From Locusta migratoria (Eukaryota > Arthropoda > Insecta > Orthoptera > Acrididae), in assembly GCA_026315105.1 (NCBI GenBank), contig JAOYRU010000085.1, positions 452,880 through 516,879 on the forward strand: 64,000 nucleotides of DNA, written 5' to 3'. The position numbers were made by a program, and so were the translations under genes. A model generated the notes under the pieces. It searched no databases. It saw only the letters and a program-made list of their open reading frames with translations, and was not told the DNA's origin. How positions within the stretch are numbered: position 1 is the first letter of the stretch; each line of letters opens with the position of its first letter. Positions 20,849 through 30,958 of the stretch are shown here, piece after piece.

Positions 20849-21157
20849 TATAATTTAATGTAGGTGACAGCAGAATTCGTACCATGCTTTTGATAATGAA
20901 CGATACTGCATGTTGCTAATGTTGAACACGTTTAGAATGCTTCATCTTCGAAATGTGTCGAACTCATAGCGTTATAACACTTCTCTTGGTCCTCCACTGG
21001 AAAGGCATGTTGACAAAAGCGATTCGTTTTACTTTTAATGAGCTGTATTTGGCGTTCAGCATATACAACGAAACTCGCAAACAGCGAATCACATCAAAAA
21101 TAGAATGCACACTAAATTTACGTAGAAGGAATGTAAATAACGGAAAAACGGCAAGCA

Positions 21158-21229
21158 TCCGGTATGGTCTAATGGCTAGGATAGCTGGCTTTCACCCAGC
21201 AGGCCCGGGTTCGATTCCCGGTACCGGAA
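21158..21229 (+). tRNA. tRNA-Glu-TTC: tRNA-Glu (UUC), unit 14
   Basis: Matches the unit 1 copy. Confidence 0.95.
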
Positions 21230-21459
21230 CGCACCTTTTTGCGTGTAAATCTCGACGAGTTTTAACCGCTTATTCCTCGCGTTCTTGGCGTGAAACAAAC
21301 GTCTTTCGTACGTTGTCGAGAGAAATCGACATACTATGAACTTATCCTCGGGACAAAAATGAAACCAGAACAAATGCTGCTTGACCATAAAACCACCGTT
21401 TTTGCACAGAAATTAGCAGCATAATGTTTCACAAACGCAGAACGATCCGTCGTGCACGA

Positions 21460-21533
21460 GGCCCGTTAGCTCAGTTGGTTAGAGCGTCGTGCTAATAACG
21501 CGAAGGTCGTGGGTTCGATCCCCCCACGGGCCA
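21460..21533 (+). tRNA. tRNA-Ile-AAT: tRNA-Ile (AAU), unit 14
   Basis: Matches the unit 1 copy. Confidence 0.95.
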
Positions 21534-21771
21534 CGGAAATTTTTCTATTACGACAGGAAAAGTGCGTCTCCCAGTCAATTTAGGCTAGCTGACGTTAGAT
21601 ATAGGCCGACATGAGAGCGTCAGCTCTCGCGTCAGTCGAGACAAGTCGAGACTGAGAGAGGCACCAAATGCTGGACCACAAAGAGCGAGGAAGGAAAAAT
21701 GAAATTAATGAAAATCTTTAGCTCTAAGAGCGCATCCTAGACGCACATATCTGCAAAAACGAAATACTACT

Positions 21772-21843
21772 TGCGGTGGCCGGGAATCGAACCCGGATCA
21801 ACTGCTTGGAAGGCAACTATGCTGACCATTACACCACCACCGC
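21772..21843 (-). tRNA. tRNA-Gly-TCC: tRNA-Gly (UCC), unit 14
   Basis: Matches the unit 1 copy. Confidence 0.95.
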
Positions 21844-21976
21844 ACCGGACAGCACCTCTGAAGTACGCCGAGATGGGTCTGCTTGTGTGGCACATTTTCT
21901 AGAGAATCCACCGATTCTCGGCAGGAATGAACTCTCGCAGACGACGGTTTTGGCAGGAATCAGTAGGTGGCATACA

Positions 21977-22047
21977 GCATCGGTGGTTCAGTGGTAGAAT
22001 GCTCGCCTGCCACGCGGGCGGCCCGGGTTCGATTCCCGGCCGATGCA
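21977..22047 (+). tRNA. tRNA-Gly-GCC: tRNA-Gly (GCC), unit 14
   Basis: Matches the unit 1 copy. Confidence 0.95.
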
Positions 22048-22375
22048 TAATTTTTTTGCGGTGTCCATGATGATGCTACAACGGAAATCGCGGAGAGGTG
22101 AGACAGACATGCAGAACGCAATAACTTGTTGCATGGACGCTGGCAAGTAAATAGACGCTGACCACTGTCAACGTTCCATCATGAGCTACTGTGTCCACTT
22201 GTCGCCTGGGTAGCGTACTGTAACAACATGCAAGGGTGATGTCCGTTGAATACCAGCGCTGTGTGTTAATTTACCGAGCAACGACTGCGCATGTAGCGGT
22301 AGACGGATAACCCAGGTAGCACAAACTTTGGAACTTGCTATAGTTATCGACTTGAGTACATTGTTGACAGCAAGT

Positions 22376-22448
22376 GCCTCGGTAGCGCAGTAGGTAGCGC
22401 GTAAGTCTCATAATCCTAAGGTCGTGAGTTCGATCCTCACCCGGGGCA
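22376..22448 (+). tRNA. tRNA-Met-CAT: tRNA-Met (CAU), unit 14, anticodon-stem variant
   Basis: T to C at 22416 (TCCTA for TCTTA) makes an A-C mismatch in the anticodon stem (29-41). Shared with unit 17. Confidence 0.92.
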
Positions 22449-22757
22449 TATAATTTAATGTAGGTGACAGCAGAATTCGTACCATGCTTTTGATAATGAA
22501 CGATACTGCATGTTGCTAATGTTGAACACGTTTAGAATGCTTCATCTTCGAAATGTGTCGAACTCATAGCGTTATAACACTTCTCTTGGTCCTCCACTGG
22601 AAAGGCATGTTGACAAAAGCGATTCGTTTTACTTTTAATGAGCTGTATTTGGCGTTCAGCATATACAACGAAACTCGCAAACAGCGAATCACATCAAAAA
22701 TAGAATGCACACTAAATTTACGTAGAAGGAATGTAAATAACGGAAAAACGGCAAGCA

Positions 22758-22829
22758 TCCGGTATGGTCTAATGGCTAGGATAGCTGGCTTTCACCCAGC
22801 AGGCCCGGGTTCGATTCCCGGTACCGGAA
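22758..22829 (+). tRNA. tRNA-Glu-TTC: tRNA-Glu (UUC), unit 15
   Basis: Matches the unit 1 copy. Confidence 0.95.
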
Positions 22830-23059
22830 CGCACCTTTTTGCGTGTAAATCTCGACGAGTTTTAACCGCTTATTCCTCGCGTTCTTGGCGTGAAACAAAC
22901 GTCTTTCGTACGTTGTCGAGAGAAATCGACATACTATGAACTTATCCTCGGGACAAAAATGAAACCAGAACAAATGCTGCTTGACTATAAAACCACCGTT
23001 TTTGCACAGAAATTAGCAGCATAATGTTTCACAAACGCAGAACGAACCGTCGTGCACGA

Positions 23060-23133
23060 GGCCCGTTAGCTCAGTTGGTTAGAGCGTCGTGCTAATAACG
23101 CGAAGGTCGTGGGTTCGATCCCCCCACGGGCCA
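23060..23133 (+). tRNA. tRNA-Ile-AAT: tRNA-Ile (AAU), unit 15
   Basis: Matches the unit 1 copy. Confidence 0.95.
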
Positions 23134-23371
23134 CGGAAATTTTTCTATTACGACAGGAAAAGTGCGTCTCCCAGTCATTTTAGGCTAGCTGACGTTAGAT
23201 ATAGGCCGACATGAGAGCGTCAGCTCTTGCGTCAGTCGAGACAAGTCGAGACTGAGAGAGGCACCAAATGCTGGACCACAAAGAGCGAGGAAGGAAAAAT
23301 GAAATTAATGAAAATCTTTAGCTCTAAGAGCGCATCCTAGACGCACATATCTGCAAAAACGAAATACTACT

Positions 23372-23443
23372 TGCGGTGGCCGGGAATCGAACCCGGATCA
23401 ACTGCTTGGAAGGCAACTATGCTGACCATTACACCACCACCGC
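23372..23443 (-). tRNA. tRNA-Gly-TCC: tRNA-Gly (UCC), unit 15
   Basis: Matches the unit 1 copy. Confidence 0.95.
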
Positions 23444-23576
23444 ACCGGACAGCACCTCTGAAGTACGCCGAGATGGGTCTGCTTGTGTGGCACATTTTCT
23501 AGAGAATCCACCGATTCTCGGCAGGAATGAACTCTCGCAGACGACGGTTTTGGCAGGAATCAGTAGGTGGCATACA

Positions 23577-23647
23577 GCATCGGTGGTTCAGTGGTAGAAT
23601 GCTCGCCTGCCACGCGGGCGGCCCGGGTTCGATTCCCGGCCGATGCA
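23577..23647 (+). tRNA. tRNA-Gly-GCC: tRNA-Gly (GCC), unit 15
   Basis: Matches the unit 1 copy. Confidence 0.95.
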
Positions 23648-23975
23648 TAATTTTTTTGCGGTGTCCATGATGATGCTACAACGGAAATCGCGGAGAGGTG
23701 AGACAGACATGCAGAACGCAATAACTTGTTGCATGGACGCTGGCAAGTAAATAGACGCTGACCACTGTCAACGTTCCATCATGAGCTACTGTGTCCACTT
23801 GTCGCCTGGGTAGCGTACTGTAACAACATGCAAGGGTGATGTCCGTTGAATACCAGCGCTGTGTGTTAATTTACCGAGCAACGACTGCGCATGTAGCGGT
23901 AGACGGATAACCCAGGTAGCACAAACTTTGGAACTTGCTATAGTTATCGACTTGAGTACATTGTTGACAGCAAGT

Positions 23976-24048
23976 GCCTCGGTAGCGCAGTAGGTAGCGC
24001 GTAAGTCTCATAATCTTAAGGTCGTGAGTTCGATCCTCACCCGGGGCA
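23976..24048 (+). tRNA. tRNA-Met-CAT: tRNA-Met (CAU), unit 15
   Basis: Matches the unit 1 copy. Confidence 0.95.
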
Positions 24049-24357
24049 TATAATTTAATGTAGGTGACAGCAGAATTCGTACCATGCTTTTGATAATGAA
24101 CGATACTGCATGTTGCTAATGTTGAACACGTTTAGAATGCTTCATCTTCGAAATGTGTCGAACTCATAGCGTTATAACACTTCTCTTGGTCCTCCACTGG
24201 AAAGGCATGTTGACAAAAGCGATTCGTTTTACTTTTAATGAGCTGTATTTGGCGTTCAGCATATACAACGAAACTCGCAAACAGCGAATCACATCAAAAA
24301 TAGAATGCACACTAAATTTACGTAGAAGGAATGTAAATAACGGAAAAACGGCAAGCA

Positions 24358-24429
24358 TCCGGTATGGTCTAATGGCTAGGATAGCTGGCTTTCACCCAGC
24401 AGGCCCGGGTTCGATTCCCGGTACCGGAA
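24358..24429 (+). tRNA. tRNA-Glu-TTC: tRNA-Glu (UUC), unit 16
   Basis: Matches the unit 1 copy. Confidence 0.95.
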
Positions 24430-24659
24430 CGCACCTTTTTGCGTGTAAATCTCGACGAGTTTTAACCGCTTATTCCTCGCGTTCTTGGCGTGAAACAAAC
24501 GTCTTTCGTACGTTGTCGAGAGAAATCGACATACTATGAACTTATCCTCGGGACAAAAATGAAACCAGAACAAATGCTGCTTGACCATAAAGCCACCGTT
24601 TTTGCACAGAAATTAGCAGCATAATGTTTCACAAACGCAGAACGATCCGTCGTGCACGA

Positions 24660-24733
24660 GGCCCGTTAGCTCAGTTGGTTAGAGCGTCGTGCTAATAACG
24701 CGAAGGTCGTGGGTTCGATCCCCCCACGGGCCA
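24660..24733 (+). tRNA. tRNA-Ile-AAT: tRNA-Ile (AAU), unit 16
   Basis: Matches the unit 1 copy. Confidence 0.95.
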
Positions 24734-24971
24734 CGGAAATTTTTCTATTACGACAGGAAAAGTGCGTCTCCCAGTCATTTTAGGCTAGCTGACGTTAGAT
24801 ATAGGCCGACATGAGAGCGTCAGCTCTCGCGTCAGTCGAGACAAGTCGAGACTGAGAGAGGCACCAAATGCTGGACCACAAAGAGCGAAGAAGGAAAAAT
24901 GAAATTAATGAAAATCTTTAGCTCTAAGAGCGCATCCTAGACGCACATATCTGCAAAAACGAAATACTACT

Positions 24972-25043
24972 TGCGGTGGCCGGGAATCGAACCCGGATCA
25001 ACTGCTTGGAAGGCAACTATGCTGACCATTACACCACCACCGC
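24972..25043 (-). tRNA. tRNA-Gly-TCC: tRNA-Gly (UCC), unit 16
   Basis: Matches the unit 1 copy. Confidence 0.95.
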
Positions 25044-25176
25044 ACCGGACAGCACCTCTGAAGTACGCCGAGATGGGTCTGCTTGTGTGGCACATTTTCT
25101 AGAGAATCCACCGATTCTCGGCAGGAATGAACTCTCGCAGACGACGGTTTTGGCAGGAATCAGTAGGTGGCATACA

Positions 25177-25247
25177 GCATCGGTGGTTCAGTGGTAGAAT
25201 GCTCGCCTGCCACGCGGGCGGCCCGGGTTCGATTCCCGGCCGATGCA
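25177..25247 (+). tRNA. tRNA-Gly-GCC: tRNA-Gly (GCC), unit 16
   Basis: Matches the unit 1 copy. Confidence 0.95.
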
Positions 25248-25575
25248 TAATTTTTTTGCGGTGTCCATGATGATGCTACAACGGAAATCGCGGAGAGGTG
25301 AGACAGACATGCAGAACGCAATAACTTGTTGCATGGACGCTGGCAAGTAAATAGACGCTGACCACTGTCAACGTTCCATCATGAGCTACTGTGTCCACTT
25401 GTCGCCTGGGTAGCGTACTGTAACAACATGCAAGGGTGATGTCCGTTGAATACCAGCGCTGTGTGTTAATTTACCGAGCAACGACTGCGCATGTAGCGGT
25501 AGACGGATAACCCAGGTAGCACAAACTTTGGAACTTGCTATAGTTATCGACTTGAGTACATTGTTGACAGCAAGT

Positions 25576-25648
25576 GCCTCGGTAGCGGAGTAGGTAGCGC
25601 GTAAGTCTCATAATCTTAAGGTCGTGAGTTCGATCCTCACCCGGGGCA
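25576..25648 (+). tRNA. tRNA-Met-CAT: tRNA-Met (CAU), unit 16, D-stem variant
   Basis: C to G at 25588 (GCGG for GCGC) breaks the last D-stem pair (13-22) and alters the A box. Shared with unit 19. Confidence 0.92.
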
Positions 25649-25957
25649 TATAATTTAATGTAGGTGACAGCAGAATTCGTACCATGCTTTTGATAATGAA
25701 CGATACTGCATGTTGCTAATGTTGAACACGTTTAGAATGCTTCATCTTCGAAATGTGTCGAACTCATAGCGTTATAACACTTCTCTTGGTCCTCCACTGG
25801 AAAGGCATGTTGACAAAAGCGATTCGTTTTACTTTTAATGAGCTGTATTTGGCGTTCAGCATATACAACGAAACTCGCAAACAGCGAATCACATCAAAAA
25901 TAGAATGCACACTAAATTTACGTAGAAGGAATGTAAATAACGGAAAAACGGCAAGCA

Positions 25958-26029
25958 TCCGGTATGGTCTAATGGCTAGGATAGCTGGCTTTCACCCAGC
26001 AGGCCCGGGTTCGATTCCCGGTACCGGAA
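25958..26029 (+). tRNA. tRNA-Glu-TTC: tRNA-Glu (UUC), unit 17
   Basis: Matches the unit 1 copy. Confidence 0.95.
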
Positions 26030-26259
26030 CGCACCTTTTTGCGTGTAAATCTCGACGAGTTTTAACCGCTTATTCCTCGCGTTCTTGGCGTGAAACAAAC
26101 GTCTTTCGTACGTTGTCGAGAGAAATCGACATACTATGAACTTATCCTCGGGACAAAAATGAAACCAGAACAAATGCTGCTTGACCATAAAACCACCGTT
26201 TTTGCACAGAAATTAGCAGCATAATGTTTCACAAACGCAGAACGATCCGTCGTGCACGA

Positions 26260-26333
26260 GGCCCGTTAGCTCAGTTGGTTAGAGCGTCGTGCTAATAACG
26301 CGAAGGTCGTGGGTTCGATCCCCCCACGGGCCA
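26260..26333 (+). tRNA. tRNA-Ile-AAT: tRNA-Ile (AAU), unit 17
   Basis: Matches the unit 1 copy. Confidence 0.95.
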
Positions 26334-26571
26334 CGGAAATTTTTCTATTACGACAGGAAAAGTGCGTCTCCCAGTCAATTTAGGCTAGCTGACGTTAGAT
26401 ATAGGCCGACATGAGAGCGTCAGCTCTCGCGTCAGTCGAGACAAGTCGAGACTGAGAGAGGCACCAAATGCTGGACCACAAAGAGCGAGGAAGGAAAAAT
26501 GAAATTAATGAAAATCTTTAGCTCTAAGAGCGCATCCTAGACGCACATATCTGCAAAAACGAAATACTACT

Positions 26572-26643
26572 TGCGGTGGCCGGGAATCGAACCCGGATCA
26601 ACTGCTTGGAAGGCAACTATGCTGACCATTACACCACCACCGC
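26572..26643 (-). tRNA. tRNA-Gly-TCC: tRNA-Gly (UCC), unit 17
   Basis: Matches the unit 1 copy. Confidence 0.95.
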
Positions 26644-26776
26644 ACCGGACAGCACCTCTGAAGTACGCCGAGATGGGTCTGCTTGTGTGGCACATTTTCT
26701 AGAGAATCCACCGATTCTCGGCAGGAATGAACTCTCGCAGACGACGGTTTTGGCAGGAATCAGTAGGTGGCATACA

Positions 26777-26847
26777 GCATCGGTGGTTCAGTGGTAGAAT
26801 GCTCGCCTGCCACGCGGGCGGCCCGGGTTCGATTCCCGGCCGATGCA
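26777..26847 (+). tRNA. tRNA-Gly-GCC: tRNA-Gly (GCC), unit 17
   Basis: Matches the unit 1 copy. Confidence 0.95.
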
Positions 26848-27175
26848 TAATTTTTTTGCGGTGTCCATGATGATGCTACAACGGAAATCGCGGAGAGGTG
26901 AGACAGACATGCAGAACGCAATAACTTGTTGCATGGACGCTGGCAAGTAAATAGACGCTGACCACTGTCAACGTTCCATCATGAGCTACTGTGTCCACTT
27001 GTCGCCTGGGTAGCGTACTGTAACAACATGCAAGGGTGATGTCCGTTGAATACCAGCGCTGTGTGTTAATTTACCGAGCAACGACTGCGCATGTAGCGGT
27101 AGACGGATAACCCAGGTAGCACAAACTTTGGAACTTGCTATAGTTATCGACTTGAGTACATTGTTGACAGCAAGT

Positions 27176-27248
27176 GCCTCGGTAGCGCAGTAGGTAGCGC
27201 GTAAGTCTCATAATCCTAAGGTCGTGAGTTCGATCCTCACCCGGGGCA
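27176..27248 (+). tRNA. tRNA-Met-CAT: tRNA-Met (CAU), unit 17, anticodon-stem variant
   Basis: Same TCCTA variant as unit 14, at 27216. Confidence 0.92.
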
Positions 27249-27557
27249 TATAATTTAATGTAGGTGACAGCAGAATTCGTACCATGCTTTTGATAATGAA
27301 CGATACTGCATGTTGCTAATGTTGAACACGTTTAGAATGCTTCATCTTCGAAATGTGTCGAACTCATAGCGTTATAACACTTCTCTTGGTCCTCCACTGG
27401 AAAGGCATGTTGACAAAAGCGATTCGTTTTACTTTTAATGAGCTGTATTTGGCGTTCAGCATATACAACGAAACTCGCAAACAGCGAATCACATCAAAAA
27501 TAGAATGCACACTAAATTTACGTAGAAGGAATGTAAATAACGGAAAAACGGCAAGCA

Positions 27558-27629
27558 TCCGGTATGGTCTAATGGCTAGGATAGCTGGCTTTCACCCAGC
27601 AGGCCCGGGTTCGATTCCCGGTACCGGAA
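27558..27629 (+). tRNA. tRNA-Glu-TTC: tRNA-Glu (UUC), unit 18
   Basis: Matches the unit 1 copy. Confidence 0.95.
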
Positions 27630-27859
27630 CGCACCTTTTTGCGTGTAAATCTCGACGAGTTTTAACCGCTTATTCCTCGCGTTCTTGGCGTGAAACAAAC
27701 GTCTTTCGTACGTTGTCGAGAGAAATCGACATACTATGAACTTATCCTCGGGACAAAAATGAAACCAGAACAAATGCTGCTTGACTATAAAACCACCGTT
27801 TTTGCACAGAAATTAGCAGCATAATGTTTCACAAACGCAGAACGAACCGTCGTGCACGA

Positions 27860-27933
27860 GGCCCGTTAGCTCAGTTGGTTAGAGCGTCGTGCTAATAACG
27901 CGAAGGTCGTGGGTTCGATCCCCCCACGGGCCA
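27860..27933 (+). tRNA. tRNA-Ile-AAT: tRNA-Ile (AAU), unit 18
   Basis: Matches the unit 1 copy. Confidence 0.95.
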
Positions 27934-28171
27934 CGGAAATTTTTCTATTACGACAGGAAAAGTGCGTCTCCCAGTCATTTTAGGCTAGCTGACGTTAGAT
28001 ATAGGCCGACATGAGAGCGTCAGCTCTCGCGTCAGTCGAGACAAGTCGAGACTGAGAGAGGCACCAAATGCTGGACCACAAAGAGCGAGGAAGGAAAAAT
28101 GAAATTAATGAAAATCTTTAGCTCTAAGAGCGCATCCTAGACGCACATATCTGCAAAAACGAAATACTACT

Positions 28172-28243
28172 TGCGGTGGCCGGGAATCGAACCCGGATCA
28201 ACTGCTTGGAAGGCAACTATGCTGACCATTACACCACCACCGC
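28172..28243 (-). tRNA. tRNA-Gly-TCC: tRNA-Gly (UCC), unit 18
   Basis: Matches the unit 1 copy. Confidence 0.95.
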
Positions 28244-28376
28244 ACCGGACAGCACCTCTGAAGTACGCCGAGATGGGTCTGCTTGTGTGGCACATTTTCT
28301 AGAGAATCCACCGATTCTCGGCAGGAATGAACTCTCGCAGACGACGGTTTTGGCAGGAATCAGTAGGTGGCATACA

Positions 28377-28447
28377 GCATCGGTGGTTCAGTGGTAGAAT
28401 GCTCGCCTGCCACGCGGGCGGCCCGGGTTCGATTCCCGGCCGATGCA
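28377..28447 (+). tRNA. tRNA-Gly-GCC: tRNA-Gly (GCC), unit 18
   Basis: Matches the unit 1 copy. Confidence 0.95.
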
Positions 28448-28775
28448 TAATTTTTTTGCGGTGTCCATGATGATGCTACAACGGAAATCGCGGAGAGGTG
28501 AGACAGACATGCAGAACGCAATAACTTGTTGCATGGACGCTGGCAAGTAAATAGACGCTGACCACTGTCAACGTTCCATCATGAGCTACTGTGTCCACTT
28601 GTCGCCTGGGTAGCGTACTGTAACAACATGCAAGGGTGATGTCCGTTGAATACCAGCGCTGTGTGTTAATTTACCGAGCAACGACTGCGCATGTAGCGGT
28701 AGACGGATAACCCAGGTAGCACAAACTTTGGAACTTGCTATAGTTATCGACTTGAGTACATTGTTGACAGCAAGT

Positions 28776-28848
28776 GCCTCGGTAGCGCAGTAGGTAGCGC
28801 GTAAGTCTCATAATCTTAAGGTCGTGAGTTCGATCCTCACCCGGGGCA
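28776..28848 (+). tRNA. tRNA-Met-CAT: tRNA-Met (CAU), unit 18
   Basis: Matches the unit 1 copy. Confidence 0.95.
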
Positions 28849-29157
28849 TATAATTTAATGTAGGTGACAGCAGAATTCGTACCATGCTTTTGATAATGAA
28901 CGATACTGCATGTTGCTAATGTTGAACACGTTTAGAATGCTTCATCTTCGAAATGTGTCGAACTCATAGCGTTATAACACTTCTCTTGGTCCTCCACTGG
29001 AAAGGCATGTTGACAAAAGCGATTCGTTTTACTTTTAATGAGCTGTATTTGGCGTTCAGCATATACAACGAAACTCGCAAACAGCGAATCACATCAAAAA
29101 TAGAATGCACACTAAATTTACGTAGAAGGAATGTAAATAACGGAAAAACGGCAAGCA

Positions 29158-29229
29158 TCCGGTATGGTCTAATGGCTAGGATAGCTGGCTTTCACCCAGC
29201 AGGCCCGGGTTCGATTCCCGGTACCGGAA
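29158..29229 (+). tRNA. tRNA-Glu-TTC: tRNA-Glu (UUC), unit 19
   Basis: Matches the unit 1 copy. Confidence 0.95.
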
Positions 29230-29459
29230 CGCACCTTTTTGCGTGTAAATCTCGACGAGTTTTAACCGCTTATTCCTCGCGTTCTTGGCGTGAAACAAAC
29301 GTCTTTCGTACGTTGTCGAGAGAAATCGACATACTATGAACTTATCCTCGGGACAAAAATGAAACCAGAACAAATGCTGCTTGACCATAAAGCCACCGTT
29401 TTTGCACAGAAATTAGCAGCATAATGTTTCACAAACGCAGAACGATCCGTCGTGCACGA

Positions 29460-29533
29460 GGCCCGTTAGCTCAGTTGGTTAGAGCGTCGTGCTAATAACG
29501 CGAAGGTCGTGGGTTCGATCCCCCCACGGGCCA
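29460..29533 (+). tRNA. tRNA-Ile-AAT: tRNA-Ile (AAU), unit 19
   Basis: Matches the unit 1 copy. Confidence 0.95.
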
Positions 29534-29771
29534 CGGAAATTTTTCTATTACGACAGGAAAAGTGCGTCTCCCAGTCATTTTAGGCTAGCTGACGTTAGAT
29601 ATAGGCCGACATGAGAGCGTCAGCTCTCGCGTCAGTCGAGACAAGTCGAGACTGAGAGAGGCACCAAATGCTGGACCACAAAGAGCGAAGAAGGAAAAAT
29701 GAAATTAATGAAAATCTTTAGCTCTAAGAGCGCATCCTAGACGCACATATCTGCAAAAACGAAATACTACT

Positions 29772-29843
29772 TGCGGTGGCCGGGAATCGAACCCGGATCA
29801 ACTGCTTGGAAGGCAACTATGCTGACCATTACACCACCACCGC
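29772..29843 (-). tRNA. tRNA-Gly-TCC: tRNA-Gly (UCC), unit 19
   Basis: Matches the unit 1 copy. Confidence 0.95.
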
Positions 29844-29976
29844 ACCGGACAGCACCTCTGAAGTACGCCGAGATGGGTCTGCTTGTGTGGCACATTTTCT
29901 AGAGAATCCACCGATTCTCGGCAGGAATGAACTCTCGCAGACGACGGTTTTGGCAGGAATCAGTAGGTGGCATACA

Positions 29977-30047
29977 GCATCGGTGGTTCAGTGGTAGAAT
30001 GCTCGCCTGCCACGCGGGCGGCCCGGGTTCGATTCCCGGCCGATGCA
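29977..30047 (+). tRNA. tRNA-Gly-GCC: tRNA-Gly (GCC), unit 19
   Basis: Matches the unit 1 copy. Confidence 0.95.
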
Positions 30048-30375
30048 TAATTTTTTTGCGGTGTCCATGATGATGCTACAACGGAAATCGCGGAGAGGTG
30101 AGACAGACATGCAGAACGCAATAACTTGTTGCATGGACGCTGGCAAGTAAATAGACGCTGACCACTGTCAACGTTCCATCATGAGCTACTGTGTCCACTT
30201 GTCGCCTGGGTAGCGTACTGTAACAACATGCAAGGGTGATGTCCGTTGAATACCAGCGCTGTGTGTTAATTTACCGAGCAACGACTGCGCATGTAGCGGT
30301 AGACGGATAACCCAGGTAGCACAAACTTTGGAACTTGCTATAGTTATCGACTTGAGTACATTGTTGACAGCAAGT

Positions 30376-30448
30376 GCCTCGGTAGCGGAGTAGGTAGCGC
30401 GTAAGTCTCATAATCTTAAGGTCGTGAGTTCGATCCTCACCCGGGGCA
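30376..30448 (+). tRNA. tRNA-Met-CAT: tRNA-Met (CAU), unit 19, D-stem variant
   Basis: Same GCGG variant as unit 16, at 30388. Confidence 0.92.
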
Positions 30449-30757
30449 TATAATTTAATGTAGGTGACAGCAGAATTCGTACCATGCTTTTGATAATGAA
30501 CGATACTGCATGTTGCTAATGTTGAACACGTTTAGAATGCTTCATCTTCGAAATGTGTCGAACTCATAGCGTTATAACACTTCTCTTGGTCCTCCACTGG
30601 AAAGGCATGTTGACAAAAGCGATTCGTTTTACTTTTAATGAGCTGTATTTGGCGTTCAGCATATACAACGAAACTCGCAAACAGCGAATCACATCAAAAA
30701 TAGAATGCACACTAAATTTACGTAGAAGGAATGTAAATAACGGAAAAACGGCAAGCA

Positions 30758-30775
30758 TCCGGTATGGTCTAATGG
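30758..30775 (+). pseudogene. tRNA-Glu 5' fragment, split by the LINE (unit 20)
   Basis: The first 18 nt of tRNA-Glu, ending ...TCTAATGG, so the A box (nt 8-18) is complete. The remaining tRNA resumes at 37128, beyond the LINE. The split destroys the tRNA. The A box now sits immediately upstream of the LINE 5' end. Confidence 0.96.
30771..30775. repeat. Target-site duplication, left copy (AATGG)
   Basis: Matched by AATGG at 37123-37127. The two A residues on the right cannot be told apart from the poly(A) tail, so the true duplication is 3-5 bp. Confidence 0.85.
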
Positions 30776-30958
30776 TTAGTTCCGCTTGATACGTCGCGCT
30801 GTTCGGACGCACGGTGCTACCGCTCCGCCGCGTTTTCAAGTTGATTGTGTTTTTGTTTACGTTGTGCTTTGTCTTGTCTAGCAGTTCTTTCGTTCGTATC
30901 CGTGTGTTTGTGATTTGTGGTATTATTTGTTAGCGGTTTCGACCGCATATTTGCCATA
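30776..30958 (+). promoter_or_regulatory. LINE 5'UTR, presumed internal promoter
   Basis: 183 bp from the left junction to the ORF1 ATG. The start TTAGTTCCGC follows the tRNA base run TAATGG, so the joint reads like a tRNA D arm (TGGTTAG). The first bases may therefore be carried over from an earlier tRNA target rather than being element sequence. No TATA box is seen. Non-LTR elements usually carry an internal promoter here, so promoter function is inferred. Confidence 0.5.

Larger units (their letters stand above)
20849..30448. repeat. Two copies of a 4800-bp three-unit higher-order repeat
   Basis: Units 14-16 (about 20849-25648) and 17-19 (about 25649-30448) share diagnostic bases exactly 4800 bp apart: 21578/26378, 22416/27216, 22986/27786, 23046/27846, 24592/29392, 24889/29689 and 25588/30388. 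I noticed one difference, at 23228 (T) against 28028 (C). Outer limits are approximate within invariant sequence. Confidence 0.92.

Noticed and set aside
1..30775. CRISPR-like regular repetition
   Set aside because: The repeat is 1.6 kb with tRNA genes, in a eukaryote, without short repeats and unique spacers.
30917..30958. Upstream extension of ORF1 before ATG 30959
   Set aside because: This stretch opens with GTG and has no ATG; eukaryotic initiation at 30959 has better context.
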